From the NCBI GenBank assembly GCA_032622095.1, contig CP136065.1:94369343-94433342 (forward strand): a stretch of DNA of 64,000 nucleotides. Direction: 5' to 3'. A model generated the notes under the pieces. The model made no database searches, was not told the DNA's origin, and worked only from the letters and a program-made list of their open reading frames with translations. The translations under genes were made by a program, and so were the position numbers. This document shows positions 11,561 through 23,671 of the stretch, piece by piece. The DNA comes from Siphonodentalium dalli (taxonomy: Eukaryota; Mollusca; Scaphopoda; Gadilida; Siphonodentaliidae). Positions within the stretch are counted from its first letter, which is position 1. Every line of letters begins with the position of its first letter.

Positions 11561-11997
11561 GGATATCGTCTTGTTGCAGTCAAGTATTGCCAGAATTTCA
11601 CCTGTTTGTTCTTAAAAAAAGCCAACTTCCAAAAAATCCACCTCGATTCGGCAGACCTTTTATTCGCTGTTGCTTAATATCATTCAAAACTTTTCACATT
11701 CTGCAAAAAATATCAACCATTATGAAGACCTGCAGCCCATTTAGAGTTAGGTTACCAATGTATGCAAACACAACTGAATGATAAACTTCAAACATTGCCA
11801 TCATCGGGAAAACTTCTCAACCACTTGAAACTAAAAGTCACTCGATAACTGTTCCCGGATACATGTGATGATTTAACAGTTTTCTGACTTATGTCTTTTT
11901 GACAGCAATGAGTCCAATGCCAATAATATTAAAATAATTTTGTGGTATGCCCAAATGTATCAAAGCTATATATAGGACTCAATCCTGTTCCCTGAAA

Positions 11998-12222
11998 TAT
12001 TATCCAGTACATGTACATAGATCTATCATCAAAATCATATGTATATGTTCTGGATCTGGCATCACATTTATATTATCCAGTACATGTACATGTATCTATC
12101 ATCAAAATCATATGTATATGTTCTGGATCTGGCATCACATTGAATATTATCCAGTACATGTACTACCATGTATCTATTATCAAAATCATATGTATATGGT
12201 CTGCATCTGGCATCACATTGAA
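11998..12222. repeat. 74-bp tandem repeat, three copies
   Basis: The unit starts TATTATCCAGTACATGTAC and contains ATCATATGTATATG and GGATCTGGCATCACATT. Copies begin at about 11998, 12071 and 12145. The apparent open frames across it are a by-product of the repeat. Confidence 0.85.
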
Positions 12223-12479
12223 CAGCGTACTAATCAAGTGGTACCAGCACCAGGTTTTTATCTAGGATTAAAATATAGAGTCCTTAGAACCTAGGATAGG
12301 ACCATGGTTTGGCCCGTTGTATGCAGATTTTCAAATTCAAAGTCTAAAAAAAAACGTTGCAACAGAGAATTGTGCTGGGCGATTATATTGGGCTATAAAA
12401 TGACTGCCATGTCCAAAACACCACAATATTATGCACTTGCAATGGCCTATAGCAAGGATCATACACCTATCCTGGAACT

Positions 12480-14560
12480 GGCAAAAATTAAAAATGAACA
12501 TCAGTGTTCTTGAAACTCTTGGAAAAATTTAAGTTTTTTTTAGCAGTTCTGTAAAATAGTGGAAAACCCAGATAATATTGATAGCACTGGCTACAAGTAC
12601 CTGGTAGCATCATCTATTGACTTAGCTTCCTTTTGATTTTGCAATCATGCCTGTCAAATCGCATATGGAAGAAGTTTGCTGTTGTCACCGTAACATGAAC
12701 TATTCAAATTTTATGTTCCTTTTCTCATTGATGATTGCTGTTAACACAATGTATATCATTCTTATTATTGACCAGGGACCAGCCCAGTCACTTCTCCCCA
12801 TTTGGTTATTAGGGAGATGTGGACTGTTAACAGGGGGAAGTAACAATGGCTGAAGTTCAATTTACACCCCAACATCTACCTTATAATGATCCATTAAGTA
12901 TTATTCAACACAAGAGCCCATTTATAAAACCATTATAGTGAATAAGAACACCATTATAATAGGGCCCTGCAAACCTTAAATTTTAGGTCGAATTGAACCT
13001 TGAAACCGAATCATCGTCTCGGTTTCAAATCGAACCAAACCTCAAACCCAAACACTGACCTTGTTGTTGTAGACTCATGATAGAGTGGGCAATCAGAACT
13101 GTTAGTGGACATTATTATAGTAAAATTAACAGTTATTTAGGTACTGCCCATCTACACTATAAGATAATTACATAACAAAGAATTATTTTATATTGGAGAT
13201 GGGTAGTCTGTTTAATCGTCTGCGACTTTGGTTTCAAATCTACGCATTTTGTGTTCTGATCTTTTCTGTTTTTGCAAGTGACTTACGATTTTTTTTATCG
13301 GAAAAGTAACAAACGTAGGATCCCAATTAAGCACTGTGCAGGGGGAATTTTCTCTTGTAAATAAATTAAGTACCCGTACGGCATATTATTATTGTAATGT
13401 CGACACTCGGTAACTATTAAAAGACAGCTAAATTGTAGCAAGACATCAAAGCACTCGACTGTCAATCTATAACTGCGACAAAGATCAAAGCGTGCAGACG
13501 TCGTGTTGTAGCAATTAAGTGTCACACAGTCACAAGACAAAGCACATCAGGTAACATAATCATGTCAATCATTTATGCTGATAAACAATGACCACACCCT
13601 CTCCTCACTGTGATTGGTTGAATCCCATTGTAGACACAGATGTCCTGCCCGGAAATACCGATTTCAGCCAGTTTACGGAATTCAAAAAAGCTTGTTCGAT
13701 CTGTATTTATGTATTCATCAATAATCATAACTTGTTGTCTCGTTAGTTAGGTATAATTATGTCTATTAGTAAAATCATATGGAGAATAAAACATGCTTTG
13801 ATGACAGACTGAGATAGAACACCAGAAATGTTATAGTTTTACTAATTAATTATCACGAATATGACATGTCTGACCGGACCGTTTAGCGGGAACGGAATAA
13901 AGTTATTATGCCAAAAGACCTCTTCAATGAAATATCACCCAGTTACCCTACCCGAGTAATGATCAAATTAATTATGTCCAATGTAAAAAACAATGTAAAC
14001 ATAAAATCATAGTATTACACAGTTGTGTGTAAACCAATTAACATACTGTATATAATCAATAAACAATTCGTAGCATGCAAAACTTGCCCATTTTGCGGGA
14101 CTAAATAAAAGGTTCAATATAAACGAATCCCGTCTTAAGGTTTCGAACCGGACCGAATCATCACGGCGTTTTCGAATAGAACCAAACCTCGAATGGTTCG
14201 CAGGGGACTACATTATAATAAATTAATATACTCTAAACATGCTAGCGCTGCTGACCCATATGCATGCTGGTATATGAGAGAGAGGTCACTTCTCCCTGGA
14301 ACAAAAATAGGGAGAAGTGGCTCATTTTAGGGAGAAGATGTATCCTAAGTTGCCCTCTAGGCTGGTCCCTGTTCTTATTTGTGTGTTGATCTGTTTATTT
14401 GTTGATTAACAGATAAATTTTAATTAAATAGATCTATATAATATAAAACATATTAATATGACTGAAAATATACTGGATATTTGGTCTTAAATGCTTGAAA
14501 TGTACTGGAAAAGTACTTGAATTTCACTTTGAACAATGTGTATGAACCCTGCTATAGGAA
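12480..14560. repeat. old dispersed repeat, also at 52240-52610, split by a hAT element
   Basis: The flanks 12490-12790 and 14400-14560 share phrases with 52240-52610: CTTGAAACTCTTGGAA, CACTGGCTACAAGTACCTGG, ATAAAACATATTAATRTGAC, GAAATGTACTGGAA. The hAT insertion 12961-14211 sits between the two parts. Confidence 0.55.
12961..14211. mobile_element. hAT-type element, GGGCCCTGCAAACC ends
   Basis: Flanked by an 8-bp duplication ATTATAAT (12953-12960 and 14212-14219). The ends are AGGGCCCTGCAAACC and, inverted, GTAGTCCCCTGCGAACC. Subterminal GAACCAAACCTC occurs on both sides, in the same orientation. No transposase frame is seen in the 1251 bp, so it is non-autonomous. Confidence 0.75.
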
Positions 14561-14613
14561 TTGAAGCAACAAGTTACATGTTTCAATGTGACACAATATG
14601 CTGATATTTTCAG

Positions 14614-14725
14614 ACGTGTGGAGGATACCATCAGGATTTGGTGGTTGACCCAAAAAATTCAGAGAACCAAAGACAAGCACTCGAAAAGTTTATCTTGACT
14701 GATGTTACTGGCTTGCCGCGAAAAG
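14614..14725 (+). CDS. internal exon of the ePHD gene
   Basis: The acceptor is GATATTTTCAG and the donor AAAAG|GTAAAC. It is open in phase 0 and encodes TCGGYHQDLVVDPKNSENQ followed by a helical-looking stretch ending LPRK, with one leftover G. Phase 0 agrees with the GAT|GTAAGT donor at 9727. No domain is recognised. A MITE begins 22 bp downstream of the donor, so the intron is repeat-filled almost to the exon. Confidence 0.7.
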
Positions 14726-14747
14726 GTAAACTTGTCTCTGAATCTGA

Positions 14748-15003
14748 CCCTTCCATGACTGGAGATTCCTGAATATTTGCGAAAACCCTGTGCCAATGCA
14801 TTCTCTTATATACGTGAGTCTCCCATTGGGCGGCCTTACATATATAAGAGAATACTTTGGCCTAACAATATTTACCTTGACCTTGTAATCCAGTGTATTT
14901 TCTTATATATGTGAGGCTCCCTATGGGAGATTCAAATATATAAGAGAATGCACTGGCACATGATCTTTAATGCTGCACCAGTTCAGCTCCCATCATGAAA
15001 GGG
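14748..15003. mobile_element. TTAA double-hairpin MITE
   Basis: The ends are CCCTTCCATGACTGGAG and, inverted, CCCTTTCATGATGGG, with TTAA at 15004-15007. Two hairpins with ATTCTCTTATATAYG arms are present. It lies 22 bp after the donor at 14725. Confidence 0.8.
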
Positions 15004-15007
15004 TTAA

Positions 15008-15238
15008 CACTCTGCATTAAAGATCTTGTGCCAGTGCATTCTCTTATATGTGCTACTCTCCCACAAGGAGCCTCGCTTATATACGAGAATACATTGGCCT
15101 AACAATATTTACCTCGACCTTGTAAGCCAGTGCATTCTCTTATATATGTGCTCCCTATGGGAGACTTGCATATATAATAGAATGCACTGGAACAGGATTT
15201 TTAATTCTGCAACAGCACAGCTCACGTCATGAATGGGT
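15008..15238. mobile_element. second, head-to-tail double-hairpin MITE copy
   Basis: It directly abuts the previous copy and repeats the same two hairpins, ending GTCATGAATGGG. The left terminal inverted repeat is lost, so it probably arose by local duplication or by deletion of an older neighbour. Confidence 0.7.
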
Positions 15239-15531
15239 TATATAATCTGCAGATAAGGCCATATGATTGGGTGTGAGAGGTACTTTGATCACTTTGATTT
15301 GAAGTTTCTAAAATTGATTGCAGAATACTGGAATTCTGTCTTTGGTTACCGTTTTGTCTCAGTGATAATGCTAATGACTATATGACACAAATTGGCAAGT
15401 AACAACTCAATTGCGTACATATGATATAAACTCATGTGTGAGTGCTAATTAGTATCAATTGTCTGAGGTCTCCGCGTAAGTATGGCTGTAGTCCGGCCGC
15501 CAACCCACCAGTGCATGTTTTAGCATATAAA

Positions 15532-17520
15532 GTTTTTTACTCGGTGGATTCTGAAGAATCCACCGGCTGGTCAGCCATCAGCTTTGGGGAATTTGAGAAA
15601 TCAGGACAAAACAAAGATGGTGATCAAAATGGCCTAAATTGTCACAAGACAACGGCTTGTACTGTTCAACCACGGAGTTGGAAAACGTACACAAAAAGTA
15701 GAGAATAAACAATGGTTATGTTTTCTGGATGAAACTCAATATCTATATGCTTAATTATTGGTAATGGTTTCAAAGATGGTTACCAAGATGGCGGCTTAAA
15801 TGCGCGAAAATCTTAGTTTTCATAAATGTCCACAAATGACTATCAGTATATGGAATATGATACTAAATTTAATTTACTAACATACTTTCCTAATTAGTTA
15901 TCCATTTTGACATGAATTTTTGAAACCATTGAAGGATACAAACCAAATCGGCTTCAGAATATTACGTCTGGGCTTCTGAGTTGGGGCTATCAACGCTGGT
16001 CTTATTATACAAAGCTAGCTCATTTATTGATGTTGGCAGATTCATTCTCTACACACAGCATGTTTAGATTCATTCTCTACGCACAAGCATGTTTGTTCAT
16101 TGCAACACCCAACTTTTCGTTCGATTTTTATGATGTTCTTATAGATTTTGAGATACGCGTCTCCCAGGTGCCAGTAAATAATGAATTTGAGAGTTACTAT
16201 GTCATTGATATCAACAGATCACAAGTAGCAAACTGGAGTGAATTGGTTTTCTATCAACCACTCGATTGTCAACTAATTTCATAATATTTTTCACCTAGTA
16301 CATCGACATATATATATGGTATCACAAAAGATCATTCTGTAACATTTCCTCGAACTCGATCATTTCTCGCCTACCAAGGGGGTATTGTAGCATTCACATG
16401 CCTAGTTATGACAGCAATGTTTTCCTTGATGTAGTTCGCGATCTCAAAGGGATGTTGCCCCGGGTCCTAGTGTATATTAAATGATGCGACTCATCTTTAT
16501 GTCGCCAGAGAGTGGTAATGTTATTATACTACGTTTTTAAACTTTCACAGTTTTGGACCAGAAACAGGTCTATTCACCAGTAGAGATTGATTCGAGTCAA
16601 TAAACAGAATTGGGGTCACTAAAATAATGACGGGTGAAAAATGTATAGCAACATCCATTTACTAAGCAAATTTATTAAGTTTGAAATATGTTATTAAAAT
16701 GCACTTTTAATTTCCGTGAAGTAGAAAATTAGACAGCTGATGCCGAATTAAACTTTATCCTTGCCCCAAATGAACGAACTGCCTAATTCGTAGTAGCTTG
16801 ACCAATTTTGTGAGATTGTGTACCGAATTTTCTTAACTGTGAGATGTCTTTACTTGCCCACAGTGCCCAAAGATTATGGTTTCAGTGGTATGCATATGGC
16901 ACCGGATTGCCATGCTCACAAGGCTAAAGCCATAAACAAAGTCTTTAATAACATAGTACTCCAAATTCCGCTATCTGCCCCCATCAAACTACAGATTCAA
17001 GAACACTGTGCCACCAGTGTACCCACAGAACCAATGAAAGTCAGCAGCTCATGCAGACAGTCTAATTAATCTGTGGACAATGTCACATAGAACAAAATCT
17101 AGAGAGAAATCTTACAGCTGCTGATCGGTTGTGATCCCGTGGACCACGAACCGATTGAGATGTTGTGCTTTCACATGACAGTTGTAATAGTTTCTTGAGC
17201 AGCTGCGGAATGCTTACATATATGTGAAACATTGTGTTTTTGCTGACCACTCTGACTTGGTCGTTCTCACGTTAGGATGTTGCATTATAACTGTTGAATT
17301 CGGGACTGTTCTCTAAAAAGACAGTATCTGTCAAAAACATTTGACTCATGGAATGAGAAGGAGTGTCCAGCTGGTAGATCTCTTAAACTTCTTTGCCTCC
17401 CAACTCTACATAGCATGAGTCATTGTAACTTTTATCAATCTCGGTATCTTTGTTTATACTGATTTCTCAAATTCCCAAATACTGACTCTGTGTCAGCCGG
17501 TAGATTCTTTAGAAGGGGAC
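15532..17520. other. intron stretch, possible degraded tandem-core element
   Basis: Near 15540 there is a hairpin (CGGTGGATTCT/AGAATCCACCG), and a related phrase (CCGGTAGATTCTTTAGAAGG) occurs near 17498. The region may be one old element. Open frames at 15442, 16027 and 16818 show no recognisable protein features or supporting splice phases. Confidence 0.3.
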
Positions 17521-17985
17521 CCTAGATCATCAGAATCCGCTGAAAAAAACTTGATACACGAAAACAAGCATTAGCCAAAAATCAGGGTTTGGCGGCTAGA
17601 CTACAATGAGGGATGTTATATACAAAATAATCAAATAAAGTCAGTAATAAATAGATATATTATATTCGCACATACATCTCTCTTACTTCACATTCTCTCC
17701 TTGCTTGCTACATTTGCCCACCAGTGGCATCAAGTTATACATAAACATTATTTGTAATTGGAATACATTTCATGTTTTCAAATAGTTGAGGCATTTTATA
17801 TTCTATTACTTGGTTTACTGATTTTTTGGTGAATTTGTGAATTTTGTGAATTTAGTGATGCTAGCCTGTTGGTGACCTTATTCTGCAAATGATAGACATA
17901 CTATTTCAAGACTTGTTTGAATGATGTTTAGTTTGCTCGTGCGGCAGAACGAGTGACTGATGAATTGTTTCTGCAATATTTTCAG

Positions 17986-18036
17986 ATCTAACGCTGGACT
18001 GTAATAATGCTGGTTTGGAAACAAGATCCACAACAT
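17986..18036 (+). CDS. 51-bp micro-exon of the ePHD gene
   Basis: The acceptor is GCAATATTTTCAG and the donor ACAT|GTAAGA. Two bases complete Asp with the G left by the exon ending at 14725, then LTLDCNNAGLETRSTT follows, with one leftover T. The phase fits both neighbours (1 and 1). The exon was found by phase and splice signals alone, so transcript evidence matters here. A minisatellite starts within about 50 bp of the donor. Confidence 0.6.
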
Positions 18037-18085
18037 GTAAGAACAGAAATGAGGTGGCTGTATGAAGAATTTAGTCTCAGCTGTA

Positions 18086-18730
18086 CAAGGCAGCAACACA
18101 AAGTTAATGGTCAGCCCTTTAGATTCACCATGGCAATCAGCAATGCCATAGCCCACAGACCTCAGCACGATGAAGTTAATGATCAGCCCTCTAAAATCGC
18201 TACGGCAATCAGTAATGCCGTAGCCCTTTGCTGCAACAAACAGACCTCAGCTTGATGAAGTTGTGCCCTCTAAATGCGGTACGGCAATCAGCAACGCTAT
18301 AGCGCTTGGCTGGATCAAACAGACCTCAGCACAATGAAGTTAATGATCAGCCCTCTAAAATTGCTACGGCAATTAGCAATGTTGTAGCCCTTTGCTGGAA
18401 CAGACCTCAACACGTTGAAGTTAATGATCAGTCCTCTAGATTTGCCACGGAGACAACAATGCCATAGCTCTTTGCTCGGGCAAACAGACCTCAGCACGAT
18501 GTAGTTAATGCTCAGCCCTCTAAATTCGCTGTGGCAATCAGCAATGCCATAGCCTTTTGCTGGAACAAGCATACCTCAGCATGATATTGTTCATGCTCAG
18601 CCCTCTAAATTAGCTATGGCAATCAGCAATGCCGTAGCTCTTTGCTGGAACAAACAGATTTCAGCACAATGAAGTTAATGCCCGGTCCTCAAAATTCGCT
18701 TCAGCAATATCGTAACCCTGTTGGAGCAAT
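18086..18730. repeat. minisatellite of about 84 bp with an internal hairpin
   Basis: About 7.5 copies of a unit containing CAGACCTCAGCACGATGAAG, GATCAGCCCTCTAAA and the hairpin CTACGGCAATCAGYAATGCCGTAG. Unit starts lie at about 18151, 18241, 18319, 18403, 18487, 18569 and 18655. The array starts about 50 bp after the donor at 18036. Confidence 0.85.
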
Positions 18731-19048
18731 TACACGTCACTACAGCAATCAACTTTCATAGCTAAACTATAATTGAACAAGGAGAAGCATTTTTGATCAA
18801 ATCAAATTCAGATGACTACAGCAAAGTAGCAGCCGACAAATATGAATTTAGAGGGATGAATGCCTTGTTGAAAAGAGCCAAAATTGATGGTAAACTATTG
18901 CTATAGGCAGGCGAAAGTAGTTTGACTTTGAAGTAGTTAACTAAGATAACAAAGATGTTGTATTCCAGAGAAACTGTCCAAGATACTCATCAGCACATCC
19001 TGTACAGAGCTTTCATATAAAAGCCGCAATATTCAACTATGCTTTTAA

Positions 19049-19176
19049 CCCTTTCATGACGGGAGCTGCACTGGTGCTGCATTAAAGATCCTGTGCCAGT
19101 GCATTCTCTTATATATGTGAGTCTCCCACAGAATGTGCTGGCTTACAATCAATGTAAAAATATAGTTAGGCCAATG
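19049..19176. mobile_element. TTAA double-hairpin MITE, truncated
   Basis: The left end TTAACCCTTTCATGACGGGAG and the first arm are present. The right part is lost after AGGCCAATG, where a G-rich tract (GGGGGAGGGGGGTATGGGG) follows. Confidence 0.7.
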
Positions 19177-19749
19177 GGGGAGGGGGGTATGGGGAGGGGG
19201 TGTAATGGGGAATCATGAAATCGACATGGATGGTCACTTTAGACTATTTTACCAACTGGTGTGGTCAGCCTATCTGGCCAGTTACTATAGCTAGTCATGG
19301 TGGTTTTATATTAATATGTATTTCTAAATATTAATATTTATTAATAATAAATTAAATATTAATATTACTAATATATTGAGGTCACAAGTAATAGCCGTAA
19401 ATTGGCGTAATTTAGACCTTTCCACAGCTGCCGCCCTCTTGTTTCGATTATTATACAGGCACTAATTTTCTGCCCACAGGTCTACCAGCTTGTCAATCAA
19501 CCAGAATTCTTGACTTTAATTTTGAATAGCGGTCACCGCTAACTATTCCGACTTTTTGAATGAGGTTTTGGTCATGTGACAATCGGTCATGTGGCAAGCA
19601 AAACTCGCGATTTGCCATCGTCATGATCCGTATTCTCCTGATATCAAACTCCGTTTGATCCATTCGATTAAATTGGATCGGACAAAAACGGCTTGATTGA
19701 TAGGCGCACACGGTCCCGATTTATCTGTGTGCGCCGACACTTATGAGAC

Positions 19750-19855
19750 TATATATAGGAATGGTCTATTTTTCAACAAACATATGGTGGAAGTTGTTAC
19801 CTGAACTTGTCCTAAGGAACTACTAGTCAATGAGTATTTAGTATAGAAAGGGATA
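19750..19855. repeat. relic of the CCCTTTCTATACTAAAT MITE family
   Basis: It carries the family phrases AATGGTCTATT and CAATGAGTATTTAGTATAG followed by AAAGGG, in the orientation opposite to the copy at 19936. Confidence 0.6.
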
Positions 19856-19953
19856 TGAGGTGCTACTGAGGTTTGTATTTACCCTGTAATGTCAAACAGT
19901 TATATTGCAATTTCATGGCAGCTTTTTTCAGTCAACCCTTTCTTTACTAAATA

Positions 19954-20650
19954 GAGTAATGCCCTAAATAATCAACTCCTCAACCACAGCAGAATTATGG
20001 GTAATTTTTCAGGATTTAGTCGGAAATATGGCTTGTTGCCATTCATTGAGAGCTTTCCGATGAATGGCAACAAGCCATATTTCCGACTAAATCCTGAAAA
20101 ATTACCCATAATTCTGCTGTGGTTAAAGACACGGTTGGCCTTGGCGGTGGGTATCCTGTGAAAATAACTCCACCCGTCAAAAACCGCCACAAACAGAAAG
20201 AACATCAAAATGTAGATAGACTTTGTCCGTATACAAATAAGAAATATCGCATAAACAGTATGTTATGGTCATATGTTTGACCATTGTTATGTAAACAAAA
20301 GCATAAAAAGTTACTTTTCTGGTGTTTGTTTATATTATGATGGTAAACATAAAGAGCGTTCTTTGTTGGTGAATACCTGATATGGAACTAATAAAGAGCG
20401 TTTATGCCATTTGTGTGTGATTAGCCAGTAGCATTGTGCTGTCTTCTGTAACACAATCAGGCTCTTGCTTAGGTAAAATATAGTAGGTCTTTATGATAAC
20501 ATGCTGTTTACGCGATGGTCATGGTATATATGAACGGAACTGTATGCGTTTTAATGTTTTTCTGTTTACAGTGTTTGGAACAAATATGAATATTTTCGAC
20601 AATTAAGACCGCACGTGCCTTTAAGGAATCGATTATTTAAGGCATTACTG
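19954..20650. mobile_element. TA-flanked palindromic MITE, carrying a nested element
   Basis: Inverted arms (AGTAATGCCCTAAATAATC, CAGCAGAATTATGGGTAA, TCGGAAATATGGCTTGTTG) fold back on each other. The flanks are TA (19952-19953 and 20651-20652). The uninterrupted target is known from the other copies of the outer MITE, so the TA duplication is certain. Confidence 0.85.
20127..20620. mobile_element. 494-bp TTAA-flanked insertion, third nesting level
   Basis: It interrupts GTGGTTAAGGAGTCGATT of the palindromic MITE and is flanked by TTAA on both sides (20123-20126 and 20621-20624). The ends AGACACGG and, inverted, AGGCACGT match only partly. Inner phrases (AAAGAGCGTT) recur inverted at 57440-57720. 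Confidence 0.7.
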
Positions 20651-21419
20651 TACTCATTGATGAATAGATCCCTTTTGAAATGTTCAGATGATAAGTTCAA
20701 CAAACGAACATATATGTCGTTTGTTGAACTTATTATCTAACCTTTTACCACCAATGAATATGAATTTCGTCTTGGCTGTCATCTGTTCATATATCTTTAA
20801 ATCCCTTCAAATGAATAATAGACCATTCCAATATATACTTTTATAACTGAATTTGAGAATCCATTTAGTATAGAGAGGGTTAAGTGTTGCTTATTTGTGT
20901 TATATTTCAATAAAAATCAGTATTAGTAAGTCGCCAGTTGACCTCACTTTCTTCAGACTAACATGATTTTAACCAATTTGCCTATGTTGAGGTGCTGGAC
21001 ACTGTTGGCACTTGCTTTTATTGCACCATGTTTTTAGCTTGACCTGTCTGTATCATATGATCAATGTGATAAATTCATTCACTGTTTGAAATTAAATGCA
21101 TTAAAAGTTAGTATACGCACTGGTATTGTGTATACATATACACATGTAGTATGGTGTACTCAGTATTTTCACCTAGGCTCAAAATAAGTTCGGTCACGTT
21201 CAATGTCAATGAAAAATAGCCTATGGCTGGTGTACTTTTGTATCTGTCTGACATTTTGTCTGACGCATATTTTTAACATTGAAGGTGAAAAATCACTCTT
21301 TTTGAACTTCAGACCAATTTAGAGAGAATTAATTATTTCATTTGTGAATTGTAAATATCATTTATGAAGCAACATAAAGTTGTGAACTTTGAACTTTTGA
21401 AAAAGAAAATAACATGGTT

Positions 21420-21856
21420 ATACATGTATACCCAGGTGTCGATTCAGCGGGGGATATAGCAATGGGTTCCATCTGCCTGTCTGTCAGGGCATCTGTCCGT
21501 CTGTCTGGCCATGCCAAAAAGTTGTCCGGGGGTTATTTCAAACAATTATTAATGTGTTTAAAAAATGTTTGGTATGTGAGTTCACAAAAAGAGTATCTGA
21601 AAAGATTTCACAAACTAAATTCAGCCATACAATTTCACCAGAGTTAACGTCCTTTGATTGTAATATTTTGGCACTTGGCACCCAGGAAAAGTTTCTGGAT
21701 GATAACTTTAGTAAGTCTGAACTGAATGGAATGACATTTGGTAGGTGAGTTTACAAGCCCAAAATACAGGTAAAGTTTGAATTTTCACCAGAGTTAAGGC
21801 TCTTTGTTGTAATTTCCACGGGCATATTTTGCCACGGCCTGGCGATGCTCTTGTTT
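21420..21856. repeat. tandem-core repeat, GCGATGCTCTTGTT-ending family
   Basis: It opens with a CTGTCTGTCAGG/CTGTCCGTCTGTCTGG stretch. Core units contain TTCACCAGAGTTA and TTTGGTAKGTGAGTTTAC. It ends TTTTGCCACGGCCTGGCGATGCTCTTGTT. Related copies end at 24350 and 42523. Confidence 0.6.
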
Positions 21857-22086
21857 AGCAGATTTTAATAATCCCCATTCCTGACTTTTCCCACCTAGGC
21901 ATGGGATACCACCATCTGCAAAGAAATCAGAGACAACCATATGTCCCGTAATTCGGAAAATTTGACGGGCACCATTATGAAATGACCAGCATCATCCATT
22001 TGGTCAAAATGACAGGCAGAAAAAAAATTAATTTTGATCCTTTATTTTCTCACTGGTACGGATGTTAATATTTTTATGTAGTCGTT

Positions 22087-22650
22087 AATTATACCCCCCC
22101 CCCCCCCCCCCCCATCACCGAAGGAAATGGTGGGTATACTGGATTACATGCATCTGACTCCGATCGTCCGTCGAACCATCTGTCCGTCCGGGCAGATATC
22201 TCAGACACTGGTTGTCAGATCTCAATGATATTTGGTATAGAAGCTTACCGCCATGAGTCATTCAGAGGAGTGTTCAATTGTTTTATTAAGGTTTTCTTCT
22301 GGAAATGTTTGTTTTTAGTCCGTCCGTACAGATATCGCAACGATAGGTTGTCCGATCTCAATGAAATTTGATATAGATGTTCACCACTATCAGTACATTC
22401 AATGAAGTGTTCAAATGTATTGTTCAGGTTTCCCGTTATAGAGTTATTCATCTTTGTTTATCTGAATATGTTGATTTTGTTGCCGAACAGATATCTCAAC
22501 CACAGGTTGCTGGATCTCAATGAAATTTGGTATGGATGTTCACCACTATGAGGACATTCAGAGGAGCGTTCAATCATTTTATTTAAATTTTCCATTCTAG
22601 AGTTATTCATCTTTGTTTATCTGGAAATGTTGATTATTTTTTTAAAAGAT
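22087..22650. repeat. tandem-core repeat, poly-C start
   Basis: It starts with ATACC and a C tract (about 22093-22113), then GGTGGGTATACTGGATTACA and CCGTCCG-type repeats. Three units follow, containing CTCAATGAAATTTGGTATGGA and TAGAGTTATTCATCTTTGTT. The last unit type matches 63214-64000. Confidence 0.65.
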
Positions 22651-22768
22651 TATCGTATAGTTTTTCAACTAAGCGATATCAACATATCCATGGAAACACA
22701 GGCTAATAACCATTCAGGAGGAGCTTGTAAGCAGCTATGGGCAGATTGTTATATCATCAAATCCTTAA

Positions 22769-23021
22769 CTCTAACGGGAGCTACTCAAATTTTGCAAAAT
22801 CCCTGTGCCAATGCATTCTCTTATATATATATGCGAGTCTCCCATATGGAGCCTCGCATATATAAAATAATCCATTGGCCTAACAAGATTTATCTTCACC
22901 TTGTAAGCCAATGCATTCTCTTATATATGCAGTGCTCCCTGTGGGATACTTGCACATTTAAGAAAATGTACTGGCACAGGATCTTAAATGCTGCACAAGC
23001 GCATCTCCCGCCATGAAAGGG
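22769..23021. mobile_element. TTAA double-hairpin MITE
   Basis: The ends are CTCTAACGGGAGCT and, inverted, CCCTTTCATGGCGGGAG, with TTAA at 22765-22768 and 23022-23025. Both hairpins are present. Confidence 0.8.
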
Positions 23022-23290
23022 TTAATGGGGACCGAGGCACTCATGGTGAGTAAATGTGCAAAAATTATCAAAATTTGAAAAACAAGCACTGTCGATTTTA
23101 TTATTTATTTCCCGAAAGATGTCCGTAGAAAGTTTGTAGATTTGTTCGATTTATTTCCACTAAAATAACTATATCAAGTTTCACTGACACAATTTTGTCT
23201 GAGATTCCAGTCCTGATTTTCCCGACATATTGAATGCGAATGAAATGGTTGCACACACAAGGTTTTAGAAATTATCTTTGTGTGGCTTAA

Positions 23291-23636
23291 CCCTTTACCC
23301 AACAGAAGGGCCCTGTGCCAATGCATTCTCTTATATATGCGAGTCGACCATAGGTCGCCTCGCATATATAAGAGAATGCATTGGCTTAACACATTAAAAA
23401 TTATAAAATTGTTAAAGAATGGTAACAAAAATGGTAAAAAGTGTTAAAAAAGATTTATATAAGATTTATATAAGAGAATGCATTGGCACAGGGCATAACT
23501 GTAACTATCACAATGTGGTCAAGGAGCCGGTTCCAATGATATCCATATTTGTATGGTTCTATTGAGAAAGACCGAAGATATTTTAGGCTGTTGAAGCTTT
23601 ATTTGGCCGGTTTTGGACGGTTTGTTGGGTAAAGGG
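23291..23636. mobile_element. TTAA MITE, CCCTTTACCCAACA family, with shared hairpin
   Basis: The ends are CCCTTTACCCAACA and, inverted, the same, flanked by TTAA (23287-23290 and 23637-23640). It carries one copy of the CCAATGCATTCTCTTATATA hairpin found in the double-hairpin family, although its termini differ. It ends 35 bp before the acceptor at 23671, so part of that intron's 3' end is MITE-derived. Confidence 0.8.
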
Positions 23637-23642
23637 TTAAAT

Positions 23643-23663
23643 GTTTTTTTTTTTTTTTTTTTT
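23643..23663 (+). promoter_or_regulatory. polypyrimidine tract of the next acceptor
   Basis: An almost pure T run of about 21 bases followed by GTATACAGCAG. It is the strongest pyrimidine tract among the acceptors of the gene. Confidence 0.6.
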
Positions 23664-23671
23664 GTATACAG

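Larger units (their letters stand above)
19936..20879. mobile_element. TTAA MITE, CCCTTTCTATACTAAAT family, with nested insertions
   Basis: The outer ends are CCCTTTCTTTACTAAAT and, inverted, CCCTCTCTATACTAAAT, with TTAA at 20880-20883 (left TCAA). A TA-flanked palindromic MITE is inserted at the TA of ACTAAATACTCATT, and that in turn carries a TTAA element. Other copies of this family are at 47563, 52645, 53064 and about 62170. Confidence 0.8.

Noticed and set aside
11479-11781. 100-codon plus-strand frame after a tandem-core repeat
   Set aside because: It starts within the repeat, has no domain, and no matching splice phase with the ePHD gene.
14748-15238. tRNA or tRNA-like structure suggested by repeated hairpins
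   Set aside because: No tRNA arms, anticodon loop or A/B boxes; the hairpins belong to the TTAA MITE.
18086-18730. CRISPR-like array
   Set aside because: Units are contiguous, about 84 bp, diverged and without distinct spacers, in a eukaryotic intron; it is a minisatellite.
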